Positions 1-12,400 of a stretch of 28,479 nucleotides of DNA are shown piece after piece (the first letter of the stretch is position 1; each line of letters opens with the position of its first letter). The stretch is taken from the NCBI GenBank assembly GCA_036244855.1, contig BQKZ01001320.1:89142-117620 (forward strand). Direction: 5' to 3'. A program made the position numbers and the translations under genes. Source of the DNA: Temnopleurus reevesii. Taxonomy: Eukaryota > Echinodermata > Echinoidea > Temnopleuroida > Temnopleuridae. The notes under the pieces were generated by a model. It was not told where the DNA came from and made no database searches. It was given only the letters and a program-made list of their open reading frames with translations.

Positions 1-827
1 ATTCTTTGTTAATTCACAGTTAACTGCCTCAGAACAACGAGTCGGGGTGAATCATGTTGCTTCCGGGGCCCTATGTGACCAGGGCTTAATATCAAGGCAT
101 ACAGCGTCCTCAGAATATCAAAATCCCAAAATGACCCAACTTTATCACATTATTGATTGATAAGTTAAATTGTTTTTGATACTTTTATGATTCAGCTATT
201 GAAAACATAATAATGTTAAGAAAACAGTTCTTATACAGCCCATGATACCTTTGAAAAAGGTCTCAGTGCGCTTAAATGAAAGAGTTATAGAAGAAAGAAA
301 AGTAATGTTACAGTTGTTTGAAAAGGTGGGTTTTAAGTAGCATTTTGAAACATCAAACAGAATCAGCAGCTCTTGTAGATGATAAATTATTCATGTTTAC
401 ACATATTTCCCCTCTTTACATGTTTGCATTTTTAAATGTTATGTCCTTTTGAATGTGTAAAAATGTGTGAATCTTTTGAATTAGTTCATGTACTTCAATC
501 CATGAGAGAATTTATATCATGAAGTGGGTGTTTTTTTTTAAATCTGGAAATTGTCTTATTTTCCATCATTACTCAATGGGATGCTTTCTATTTTTGAAGA
601 AAGAAAAGAAAAATGAAAATGTGAATCTAAAATCCTTCAAAAACCTTTTTAACTCATGTCAGTTTGACACTTGAGTGACATTAGAAAGATATCAAGCAAT
701 AATCGCTAACAGCCCCGGCAAGTCTCCACATTAATTTCCTCTCTTATAAATCAGCGCCTTGTTAGCAGTAAAGCCATATTGTGCCTGAATAACGGCTTCC
801 TCCCAGAGGATACCATGTTGTCGTTTC

Positions 828-985
828 TTACACCGAAATCCTCGGAATCATCCGAATAAATCTGCTTTGACCGTCTTACATGAGGTCGATAAACCTCTAT
901 AGGATGAGTTGAAACATCGTGCTCTGCTGTTTTATAGCACCGTCTGTTGAGTAATGAACACTTCATATTCGTCACAGCTCCTGTG
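828..985 (-). other. unassigned coding-like patch, possible minus-strand exon
   Basis: On the minus strand an open frame runs from a CCACAG acceptor-like site (after 985) to a GTAAGA donor-like site just below 828, and stays open to 751. It includes charged, non-repetitive protein such as YRPHVRRSKQ and YSDDSEDFG. The patch is richer in GC and CpG than the surrounding intron. I recognise no family and find no companion exon. It could be an exon of a nested gene, a transposon remnant or chance. Confidence 0.22.
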
Positions 986-1144
986 GTAGATTTAGAATAT
1001 GACTAGTTTTCAGAGAAAAATTAGGAACAAAGTCAAATTAAATTATCTCCAGAGGTAAAATTTGAATAGCCAGGGTTAGAAAATGTATCGCTAATACTTG
1101 CCAAAGATCATTATAAAGGATTCATGCACAAGAAAAGAACATAA

Positions 1145-1321
1145 AGTCAAACCTGTCTATAGTGGCAACTGTCTATAGTGACCACCTGTCTACAGTGGCC
1201 ACTTAAATTGATTCCCTCCAGGTGAAAATGCATGTTATAGAGCATGTCTATAAAGACCACCTGTCTACAGTGGCCAATATTTCTGTTTCCCTTGGGGTGG
1301 CCTCTGTAGACAGGTTTGACT
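1145..1321. repeat. foldback repeat with internal direct subrepeats
   Basis: Inverted ends of about 22 bp: AGTCAAACCTGTCTATAG at 1145 and CTGTAGACAGGTTTGACT ending at 1321. Inside, the unit CTGTCTA(T/C)AGTG(G/A)CCA occurs four times in direct orientation (near 1154, 1169, 1185 and 1261). The structure fits a small non-autonomous foldback element. No transposase is present. Confidence 0.75.
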
Positions 1322-1563
1322 GTACTTGATAAGAATAATTTCCAAAGCATAATGAAGACTTGATTTGATGGGAGGTGAAAATAAGCGAATAAAAGCACAA
1401 AATACATGTACACGAAGGAAGATTTAGATGAAATCATTTGCATTGTTTTCTCTTAAACACTCTTGTCCATTTCCAACAATATAATTCATTGCACTGTTTT
1501 ATTACTTCTTTGAAAACGCAATAACAAATAAGGTACAAATGTCTTGATTTTTTTCCCTTCTAG

Positions 1564-1675
1564 AATATTGCAAATTCCACGACCACTCAAGTATGATGAC
1601 TTATTACTCAAAGCGAGGACTACGTTCGGGCAGCCCGTGGATCTGTTCCTCACCAATCATAATAACACATCTATG
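1564..1675 (+). CDS. MAP3K2/3 visible exon 1 (PB1 domain, first half)
   Basis: Acceptor TTCTAG at 1558-1563; donor ATG|GTATGT. The first base completes a split codon; then 37 codons begin [12 protein letters not shown] and include [10 protein letters not shown]. Human MEKK3 has the closely similar SRPVKYEDV and TTVFGQPLDL at this point. Ends in phase 0. Confidence 0.88.
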
Positions 1676-3289
1676 GTATGTATATATTATTTTGTAGGTT
1701 TTTCAACTTATCACCATGTCAACCTCTATTTTTAATGTTAGCCATCTCAATAATGGTTATTTATCTGAAATAAAGAACGCCTCAAAGTGGGCTTCAAATT
1801 TATTTTGTTGTTGAAAAAAAAAAAACTTATTTCTCTTCAATTACTTATTCTAAGGAGTTGCTGTCATACACATATGTTTGCTCCCAATATGAAGAAATGT
1901 AATTTCATTTTTTTTAAATTCATTTATTTAGTTAATTTCTTTGGGGGAGGGTGTAATAAAAAATCGTCTATCATATGGCAATTGTATCAGGCCCCCTCCT
2001 TCATTTATCAGAGGAACCATTTAAAAAAAGTTCTGTTAAAGGGGTATAACTTATAAAGATGGGTTTATGATTTGCCTCAAAGGTAGGAGAATTGCATACT
2101 AACACCTGTTTCTTTACTGATTTTTGACAATAGATTTCATGGATTCCAGTAATCCTGCATTAATTAACGAATGTCCTATTATTTCTTCTCTCCATCAGTT
2201 ATTTATTCCAATCCGAGATCAGACTGATCTAAATCACGCGATCGAGATCACGGATAACAACCCCAATGCCAAGAGTCTCAGAGTCCATCTAGAACTCGCT
2301 GCTCCGGGATCGTCCTCCAACAACAATGGCAGCTCCAAGAGGGATCTATACGATACTGCAGTGAGTATTGATAAATGTGAAAAAGAAAATGTCAGTAGAA
2401 AAATAAATTGTCATCAGAATGGACTTTTAATGTTATCAAATTGCACGTCAAAAGAAAAGTCAAGACATGCATTGTGGTATTTCCCATTTGAACTTCTGAT
2501 ACTTATGAACATCAGCAACGCAGTGAGTGTATAACTTTCAGCACCATGAGCACCGATAAGGTGGACCTGTGCTCTATACAAGTAATGAAGCCACCATTAT
2601 TATCATTAATATTACGGATTCAGAACAACTTAGCGCAAAGTGAAACAGGGATACCTCATTATAAAATGAAGTTCCCATAGCCGCATGATCCCACAATAGT
2701 AGTGTACTGTTAAGCTGAGTTGTTTGGCTTCTTACATTACATATCACTATATCTCTTGTAAAAACAATGTTTAGAGTTGTTTATTATTCATTTTACCGAT
2801 GCGTCATTCAATTGTTGTGTAAACTGTTCTGTGAACTCAAAAAGAATAACTTTTTTGTTGTTTACTCCTGATCAGATCCGGAGCACCAACGTCGGTGTCA
2901 CCACAGCTCAGCCCAGCAAACACACCTCCCCAAACAGATCACAATCAGTACCCCAAGATCACGGCCATGTACGGCACCAAGAGACTCACAAACGCTTCTC
3001 CACTCAGGAGATGCCTACCAGAGATAACGCAAACCCGTCCCCTCCTCCCGGCTACGTCTGCGAGGATAACATAGCGAGTATGAACATGGTACATCAGTCC
3101 TACGGCCAGTCCTACGGCCAGGGAGTCTTCATTCCAGAGCCTCCTGAAGAGGTAATTCTTTCATTCATTTTGTCCTCATGAGAGTATAATGGTGGTGGTG
3201 GTGATGGTACTGTTGGTGGTGGTAATGATGACCATAATGATGGTGATGGTGATGGTGTGACGATGATGATGATGATGATGATGATGATA

Positions 3290-3328
<39 letters not shown>

Positions 3329-3338
3329 CTGGTGATGG

Positions 3339-3400
<62 letters not shown>

Positions 3401-6400
3401 GGGTGAAGGTGTGATGGTGATGGTAATGATTTTNTGATGCTGCTGCTGCTGATGCTGATGCTGATGCTGATGCTGATGCTGATGCTGATGATTGGGTGAA
3501 GGTGTGATGGTAATGATTTTGCTGATGCAGATAATGATGACGATGATTGTTTTTTTTTTGTAATTGACGGAAAGCATTATTGTAATATGTTGATAAATGT
3601 ATATTTGTTTTCGTTTTTGTTGCATCCTTAATTAAATGAATTATGCATCATTGACAAAATCTCAACCACAATTGAATTAAACCTTAATTAGAAAAACATT
3701 CAGTTCCAGCTATCATTCTACATTCGTTAGTTGCCATCCTCCTATGAGCTTGCGAAGAGGAGATTACTGATCAGAGATTAAACTGAGTAAGGTTTCATGT
3801 TAATCCCAAAAGGATTATGTCTAAATCTCTGCTGCCCTGGTTAGCAATCCCTTGTGGGAAGAGCAAGTGCCACCAAAGTATGATAAATTGTTTATATCTG
3901 GAAAGAAAGCTTGAATGTTCTACATTATTTTAAACTGCCCAAGTATATTTAATTTTTACATAGTCAGACCAAGTAGGACCTTTAGAATATCAGACATGTT
4001 AGAAGGACAAAAGTTTTTCCTCACCTTTTTGGAAATATGATCACGCTTGCGGGCTAACCCAAGTTCCGTTGTAGCACAGTTTGTCTATTTAAGGTATGAA
4101 AATCTATTTGCATTAAACCATGTAAATTTTTTTAGAGGTCCAATCCATATTAGCAGACTCTTCTATGCAGTGTAAGACCAAATTCTTTCCTTTACCTGTT
4201 ATCACTATGAAACTGAGGGCAATGGGATCAAGGTGCGATTACTGGACCATATCTATCATTCTGAGCTTTTATAGAGAAAGCAGGTAGCAAAGCGTTAATT
4301 TCCTTCAGCAAGAAATTTATTCACAAAGCTGCACTCTACCCAGGTGTAATTGGGGACCGGTAGGAGACAGCAGCACATTATCCGATATGATGCGAGCGCC
4401 TATTTGGCTGCCTAGATGCTAAGGCTTGAATTGCCATCCAGTGACCGGGTAATAATATCGGAAGCGCTTTGACCAGTCAATACTGACCGAAAAGGCGCTA
4501 TATAAATCCAAAATATTATTATTATTATTACTGAAAATAGTTTGTAGGAATGTACTTTTAATCATGTTGCTCTGGTTTCTTCGATTTTCAGAGGATAATC
4601 GGCAGTCCTGATGGAAGCCAACAGTCACTAGATAAACTCAGGATGGGAAGTCATTCATTAGGAAGGTAAGTCTAGATCTCACTTTCAAAGGCCCAGAATA
4701 GGAATTCTATAGAAAACATGATTCTTCACGTGTCTTGGGTTGTGTTTCACAGAGCTGCTCGTAGAGCAATGCACAACTCCATTGCATGAAGGATGGCTTT
4801 TGATTTAGTGACGCTGGGGTTATTATTGATTGTAGGAAAACATTTGTGCATAGAGTTGCGTGTGGCTTTATGACACATATTCCTGCAACCGAAACATAAA
4901 ATCACAATAACAAGCAAAGCATTTCTGAAGCATTTCTGAAGGAGCTGGAATTTTGGGTCTGGTTTTATATTCATGAATTTCACAATATATTCGCTCAAAT
5001 CGTCACTCATTTGAATGCCCATATATTTGTGTACAATAATCTTTGAAGACATGAAAAATGACAACTGCTACTGTGTAAAAAGTCTAAAATTTAGTGAATT
5101 CACTACAATTTGTGTACGCTAAAATGGAAAAACCCTTATTCAGTTCTTGTATTTGTTTCATTCCACAGTGCCAGTGGCAAAATGTTCAAGTCACAAAGTT
5201 TTCAAAACCATGAAGAATTTGGTGAGTATGATTATGACTGCTTAATCATTATTTTGTTTATATGATATATTACTTTGATTATTGCATTTACAGACGTCAT
5301 AAAACAAACATGTGGCATAGATGCCATTTTCTAGAATGTGAATGGAGAATGAAATTTGAATGTGAATAACGAAACAGCTGAACCATTTTTTCTCATGAAA
5401 AAAAAGGCTTGACAACAAGAACCATTGACTTTCCCTTGTGTACGTTCAGTTGTTTGGTGATTCACATTTTAATTTTTCCCCATGTATACGTAGTTTGAAT
5501 AATTTGCATATCTGGTCATTGGCAAATAAGATTTAGCCCATTTATTTAAAAAAGTAGAGTCTCTCATTAAAAAAACGAAGAGTAATATGCTGCACTACTT
5601 ATAGAATTTGAAGTATGTATAGCCTCTTATAAAGCCATATGGATTATATAATTTTGAGAATTTCATCCTTTATTTCACAGAAAATTCCCAAATGGGTCGA
5701 GGTATGATCAAAGGAGGAACATTTCCATCAAGACAAAGTGTCAAGACTACTAGGATAGACACAGATGATGGTAAGAGTGAATCAGACTGCTATTAACCCT
5801 TTGACTACTATATTTTGTAATTCCCATAGACATTCTGCACGGACTACCCGATTCCAGTAGTCAATGGGTTAATGCGAAATTGACTACCTGTTACAATGTC
5901 TAAATGAATTGACTTTATTGCTTAAAGGTTTCACTCGTGGATGAATAATGAGAAGAAGGCTTCACGATACGACAAGTTATCTTTCTTGGAAATGTGAGTG
6001 GTCCTGAAAAGAACCTGCCTACTCTTGACGTTTCGATGAGAATGTTCTCATCATTTTCATTCTCCTGAAGATGATGAGAACATGCTCATCGAAATGTTGA
6101 GAGTGGGTGGGTCCTTTCCAGAACCACTCAAATTTCCAAGAAAGATAACTTCTTTATTAAATCTTTCTATAACCTCAGATAACTCTTTTGCAAACTTGCC
6201 ATTTGCTTGAAATATATTATATGATACCCATTGCCGATCAATCATATGTTTTCACTGGTGATGCATATATTCTTTTTTACACCTTATGCCTTCACCACTG
6301 TAAGGTGGTAACAGAGGCATTATTTAATTTTTGTTCTTAACCTTTTTATTTCTTGAATTTACGCCTACTCACATATTGCACAGGCAAATTTTTCTTTCGT

Positions 6401-9400
6401 AATGGCCATTAGTAATCTAGCTACAAGTACAATAAGTTGCTTTAGATATTTCACGTAATGTTTGCAAATAAATCTTTACAGCTCCTTCATATCTACATGT
6501 CTACTTCCTTTACTAGAACTTAATACTTCATAATGATAATCCATTCCTTTTCACAATGATCACATAATCCACAGGTCGAAAAACATTTCCAAGCAGAGCC
6601 AAGAGAGCGCCGCTGTCATCGATGCACGACGACCAGCACTCGATATCGGACTCGTTATCGTCGTTGGGGAGAAGCAATAGCAGCGGTATCAGCAGCGGCA
6701 TCAGCCCAGACTATGATACAGACAGTAGCATTCCAAGGAGGTGGACGGAGGGAGATCTGGAGGGGCTCGCAGGAGGCCATNAATGGCCATTAGTAATCTA
6801 GCTACGAGTACAATAAGTTGCTTTAGATATTTCACGTAATGTTTGCAAATAAATCTTTACAGCTCCTTCATATCTACATGTCTACTTCCTTTACTAGAAC
6901 TTAATACTTCATAATGATAATCCATTCCTTTTCACAATGATCACATAATCCACAGGTCGAAAAACATTTCCAAGCAGAGCCAAGAGAGCGCCGCTATCAT
7001 CGATGCACGACGACCAGCACTCGATATCGGACTCGTTATCGTCGTTGGGGAGAAGCAATAGCAGCGGTATCAGCAGCGGCATCAGCCCAGACTATGATAC
7101 AGACAGTAGCATTCCAAGGAGGTGGACGGAGGGAGATCTGGAGGGGCTCGCAGGAGGCCATCCCAAGTCATTCACGCTTGTAGATAACACGAGATGTAAG
7201 TATTGGATGGGAGTAATATCCATAGCAACAATGATATACTTGTAAATAATACAGGATGTCATTAAAGGAGACATGCTGAACAAAGATAATTTTCTGTAAT
7301 TGTCCATCTCGTTTTTCTTCATCAAAGGGATATGAAGATCAAAAGATGATTATATTGAATTGAGCACCATCAAACCATAATATGAGACACATGTCTCTTT
7401 AAAAATATTTTTGATTATCCACTCACGTTATCAATTCACTACTCTTATTTACAAGTACAGTTAACTTTTGGCACGCAGTGGTAAACATGTCAAGTTGTAT
7501 GGCTTATTTACCTTATTTACTTTTGAAACCAATGCATAATAAAGGTATTTCAAGAAGGCAGGTAGATGTACTATGGGATTTATATTCTGAATTACCGAAA
7601 CACATCAAGATTGTTGCCTCTTAATCAAACTGAATTGGCAAAGAATACTATTTTAGGCTGTTTTTTTTTAAATAAAATGAAATTCTTCCCCGCAAAAGCC
7701 AACAATAATTTATGTCTTTTCTGATGCAGGATCAACCATATCCATCAATGTTTACATGAGAAGCAATAGAATGTGTTTATGAATAACTCGTACAAATTTT
7801 GCAGCGTTCATGTTTTCAGTGACTAAGGGGTGTTTCTATACTAAAGAAATTGATCGCATTTTGCAGTTGATTGGAATGCATCAGTTAAATTAATGGTTAT
7901 ATGCTCTTCTTTTTAAAAGTGCAGATTATGCGCAAATGAAAATGCATGTTCACTCTGCAACTGCTTTGCAGTTGATTTTCAATCAATTACAACTTTCTAG
8001 CAACACCCCTTAGGATTCTAGAAAATTACCTTCGGTAATGTAACAGTAAAATAAAGAGCTCTGATGTCTCATGTTCTCTAATATAACCATTTCTTTCCAC
8101 CTCCAGCACCTAGAGCGCCAACTAACTGGCAGAGAGGGAAGATGTTGGGACAGGGAGCGTTTGGGGTCGTCTATGTTTGCTATGATGCAGACACGGGCAT
8201 GGAACTCGCTGTCAAGCAAGTCCCAACGGAAAATAGCAATACAGATGCTAGAAAAGTAAGTACATGTACTTGTAGGCAAGTTACTTCCAGGGTTGTGTTT
8301 CATATAGTTCATAGGTCTATGCATGACTCTACGAAAGACTGGTGACTCCTGCATTCGCTGAGAACCCCTATCACTGAATCACAACTAAGAAACGGTCACC
8401 AATCGTTCAGTGAGCCATGCCGACCTCTACAAATGACTTCACAAAACAGGTCCCAGGATTAGATTCTATGTTGTTAGAATATGGATGGCATACAAAGATT
8501 TTACAATCATTCCCTGTATATTTTCTGGTGGTTGTCGCAAATATGACTTTCCAAGGGTGAATTTAAAGGAAAATATAAACATAATTCCATGAATTAATTT
8601 GTCTTGATACATTACCTGTGAGCTATCCCTATTCAATCATGAGGATTCTGATTTGTTTGTAAAGAAAGAATTGTTTCTACCATTTTTTTTAAATTTTTGC
8701 TGAAAATCCCTTCTTAAAGAAAATTCATAAATGTACCAATTTTTGCTCTCCACCAGTCATTTTTCATTCTTTGAAATTTGTCCCTGATTCATGTATTTCT
8801 TAGTTTGCAAGTCTGATATATTAGTGTGCTGGTTCTGAATCCCACCTTTTGTTCGGAGGGTCATAGTTTGAATCCCATACATGGCATGGGAAGCAACAGT
8901 AAGGAATTCCTTGAATACATACATTTAGTTTGGCCAAACACTAGATGTGCTATAGCAAATTAGTAATGCAACTATACATATACATTGATATTATTATTAT
9001 TGTTATCATCATCATCATCTTATAGGAGGTGCAATCGATGAAGCAAGAGATTGAATTGTTGAGGAATCTACAGCACCCAAGGATAGTGCAATACTTTGGT
9101 TGTCTGGAAGAGAATGGAACGCTATCTATCTTCATGGAGTTCATGTCAGGGGTGAGTTCAAAACGTTTTTCTTTAAAGATCTTAATTTTCCTTTGTAAAT
9201 TGCAATGCTTTACTCGACCATTAAACGCCTGTAACAGGTTAGGGGAGACGGGGGAGATAGGGGAGAGCAGGTCAACTATGACCATAATACAGTTTTTCAA
9301 TGACAAATTAGAGTATGTTCATAGCTTGATTGAATAAAAGCTACCGTGAAATGGATTAGTTATTACCAAAAGACTCCCCAAACACTGTACATTGGTTTTC

Positions 9401-12400
9401 TTCACCAGCACAATGTCTCACATGCAAAATGAATGGGAATTCACACTTCCCACACAAACGATTGGAAAGGCCATTCTCCTTGCCCAGACTTGACTGGCAG
9501 TCCGTAAATGTATAATTAATGGGTGTTTGGCATTTGGTTGTGACATTCAAACTAAAATAATTCTGAATAGATGCTAGAATCATCTCCCAATCTCGTACTC
9601 ATTTATTTTTTTGCATGTATGGCAATTTATAGGATAGTATAATGAAGAAAGCATATTTTTTTTTTGTGAGATCATGTTTCAAAGTGACCACACTTCATCT
9701 TCAGCTTAAAAAAACTACATGAAGTTAGGGTTTATGTAAGATTTAGGAGCAATCATGCAACACTTTTATTTATATTTATATATTGTTGTTCTGTTGAAAG
9801 CAATTTATGAATACATCAGCTCATTTCACATCCATTTCTTCATCATGACCTTTACAAATCCATACATATACCGGTACATGTATCTTAGCTAGATAGATAC
9901 CACCCACAAACATTAAATGTGATATTTTTGTATGAACAGAAAATATACAGATGATGGAATTATGAAGCCATACTCTGGAAAATTAATTTAGCTATTTGAG
10001 CTTTAAATAGCAATTATATTGAAAGTGTTTAGAAAGAGTTAATAAAACTTGATATTAATCTTTGCTGAGTTGTTGAACAATCTGTTCCGGAATGGCAATT
10101 TATATGTTTTCATATGTAAGCTACACAGGATTTGACTTTGATTAATATGCTTTAAGATAAATTCTTGTTGATTTTATTGAAATATGTATGTCCATTTGCA
10201 TATTTTATCTTCTTACATAGACAATATTGTATACATTAGATTCTGTTAATCTCAGAATAAACATCTTTATCAGACATCTATTTTAAATCTTGATTCTGCA
10301 AGACTTTTTTAATGTTCAATTCTCCCTATCGCATATAGCTCTCCGAATCTGAACGCCTGCAGCGCACTAGTTATTTTGGCCCAGATTCTTAGCACAGGTA
10401 CTTCCGGTAACATTCGCGCATTTTCAAAAGTCTATAGGCTTTCTACGGTAAACTTTGTCAGCGGCTTGTAGTGTCATATTTTTTCATCGATTTTTGCGAA
10501 TAAAAGCATCATTTTATATATTTTTCTTTCATATCTGCATTTATTTGTTTAATGGGTTTCTTTTGCGAAGCCGCCCAATGCTGGGCTTCTAACGCAAAAC
10601 AAAGAAATTATGCTACATGCACATGGATTGAAATTTCGTAGATAGTAAACAGTGAAATAAAGATGGATCACGGAAGTGAGCGTGCCAAAGCCAAAGTGCA
10701 TGATATCGGCTATATGCGATAGGGAGAATTACAAGCTTGGTGTAGTGAATCTAGTGCTTGATAAACCTGTCTGAATGATTAGCCAGTGACTACTTTAAAG
10801 CTCAAGTAAACTTTTGGTAAAAGCGAATATTTTTGTAAACAAATTTTGTCTTCAAATCTAAATGATAATAGTAACGTAAACATATTGCACAAAAGATTGG
10901 GTGAAAGATAAATTAGTTATGGTAAAGCTACAACCTAAAATGTGCAAAAATATCTGTTTGGGGTACCCCCATACTGAATCAATATTTTCTTTCACAGAAT
11001 TTGATGAAAATTTCAGAATTTAATGTTTGTGTATACCTTTTTATTATTCTGTTGTCAAATCTTGGAAATAACCTTTTTAGGCCCGATTACAAATAAAATA
11101 TCATTAGTACTGAGAGAGGGTGCTAAATATGATTTAACGGTCAAATTCAAATTTTAAAGTAGAATCAGTTCATGAAAAATTATGCTATTGTCTCGAAATG
11201 TGTAAGAGATATATGTCATGTTGAATACAGTAGCCGGTAAGATTCACATTTCTTAATCATCAACAAAACTGTATTTGAGCTTGAAAAACCATCAAAACAA
11301 GCTCATCGTGACCTTTGCACTCTTCTCCTCTATAATGGATTCTTTGCTGCTCGCTTAATCATCCATCAAGCTCCCTCTAATAGTCTCAATATCATTTTGA
11401 TTTGGGAACTTCCAGATAAACTGAAAAATATCTCTGCGGTTGTTTAATTATAGACTATTACATCGCCAAATGAGAGCCATTCTAGGCAAATTTAGTAGAT
11501 CACGCTTGCAATTTAACCGTATCATGTTTTATCCATAGTGATGTTTGTTTTTCAAGTGACCTGGAAGTTTTAAGTGGGCTAGTATAAATAATTGTGGGGA
11601 TGGAGAAAAGAATTAGGGCAGTGTTATTGTAAGCAGTTGACTTAACATGCTTTCTTATTACTCAGTGATCTGAATCAATGCCAAATTATCTAATTAGTTG
11701 TTAAAGTTTTAATTAAGGTCATTATTCTACTGATACTGACATCAAAATTATTTTGTTGCATCAGACATTTCAGTCAAGTCTCAAATTATGGGAAGGAAAT
11801 TTGTGTTTATTTTCATCTTTAATTTATATATATGGACTTGCGTGAAGAGGGTGAAAACATTGGAAATCTCCCATATACAAATGATGATATAAGGACCTAA
11901 TTCTTATCAAAGATAGCACACCCACAAAAAAGGAACAAATAAATATACGTAGAGGTATTCGAACATTCCAAGTTTGAATTGATAAATATTTCTTCTTTCT
12001 TTTCTTATCTGGTTCAAAAGCTTATTAGTTCTGATAGATCGATTATGCATAATTTTTTAATTGATTCATCGAACATCTACAAATTTGAAATTGCAATATT
12101 GCACAGCAATTTGTAAGATAATAATTTCTAATGCATGTATCAATGATGTCTTAACCAATCCAATACAAAATTGTCTTTGAAAAATTAGCATTGAATAATT
12201 ATTGAATCCATTCCACACGATAATTCCTGCCCACAGGTTTTATTTTTGTCCCATTTGGGTGGGGAGGTACATGTACATGTAGGGTAACATAGAATTCAAA
12301 TGTTTCTATTTATGAAACAGAAACATGTACTATTAAGAATAAATTCATTACACCGTTCTGTGTCACTGTTCATCAAAATGTATCATATGGTGTAGCCACT

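Larger units (their letters stand above)
1..1563 (+). other. intron upstream of the first visible MAP3K2/3 exon
   Basis: The exon at 1564 opens at the third base of a codon, so a coding exon must precede it. I find no stretch in 1-1563 with the expected PB1 beta-1 sequence and a fitting donor, so the missing exon(s) probably lie to the left of the window. The stretch holds a foldback element at 1145-1321 and a more GC-rich, coding-like patch around 750-990 that reads better on the minus strand. It ends in a strong polypyrimidine tract and CTTCTAG acceptor at 1554-1563. Confidence 0.6.

Noticed and set aside
1544..1561. ATG at 1544 as the MAP3K start codon
   Set aside because: It lies in the polypyrimidine tract of a clear acceptor, and the PB1 domain would lack its first strand; the protein must start upstream.
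3176..3625. Minus-strand poly-His open frame
   Set aside because: It is only the translation of the GAT/GCT microsatellite, interrupted by an N.
6575..6780. A second, tandem exon 7
   Set aside because: Nearly identical to the next copy, stops at an N without a donor, and would repeat the linker; best explained as an assembly overlap.
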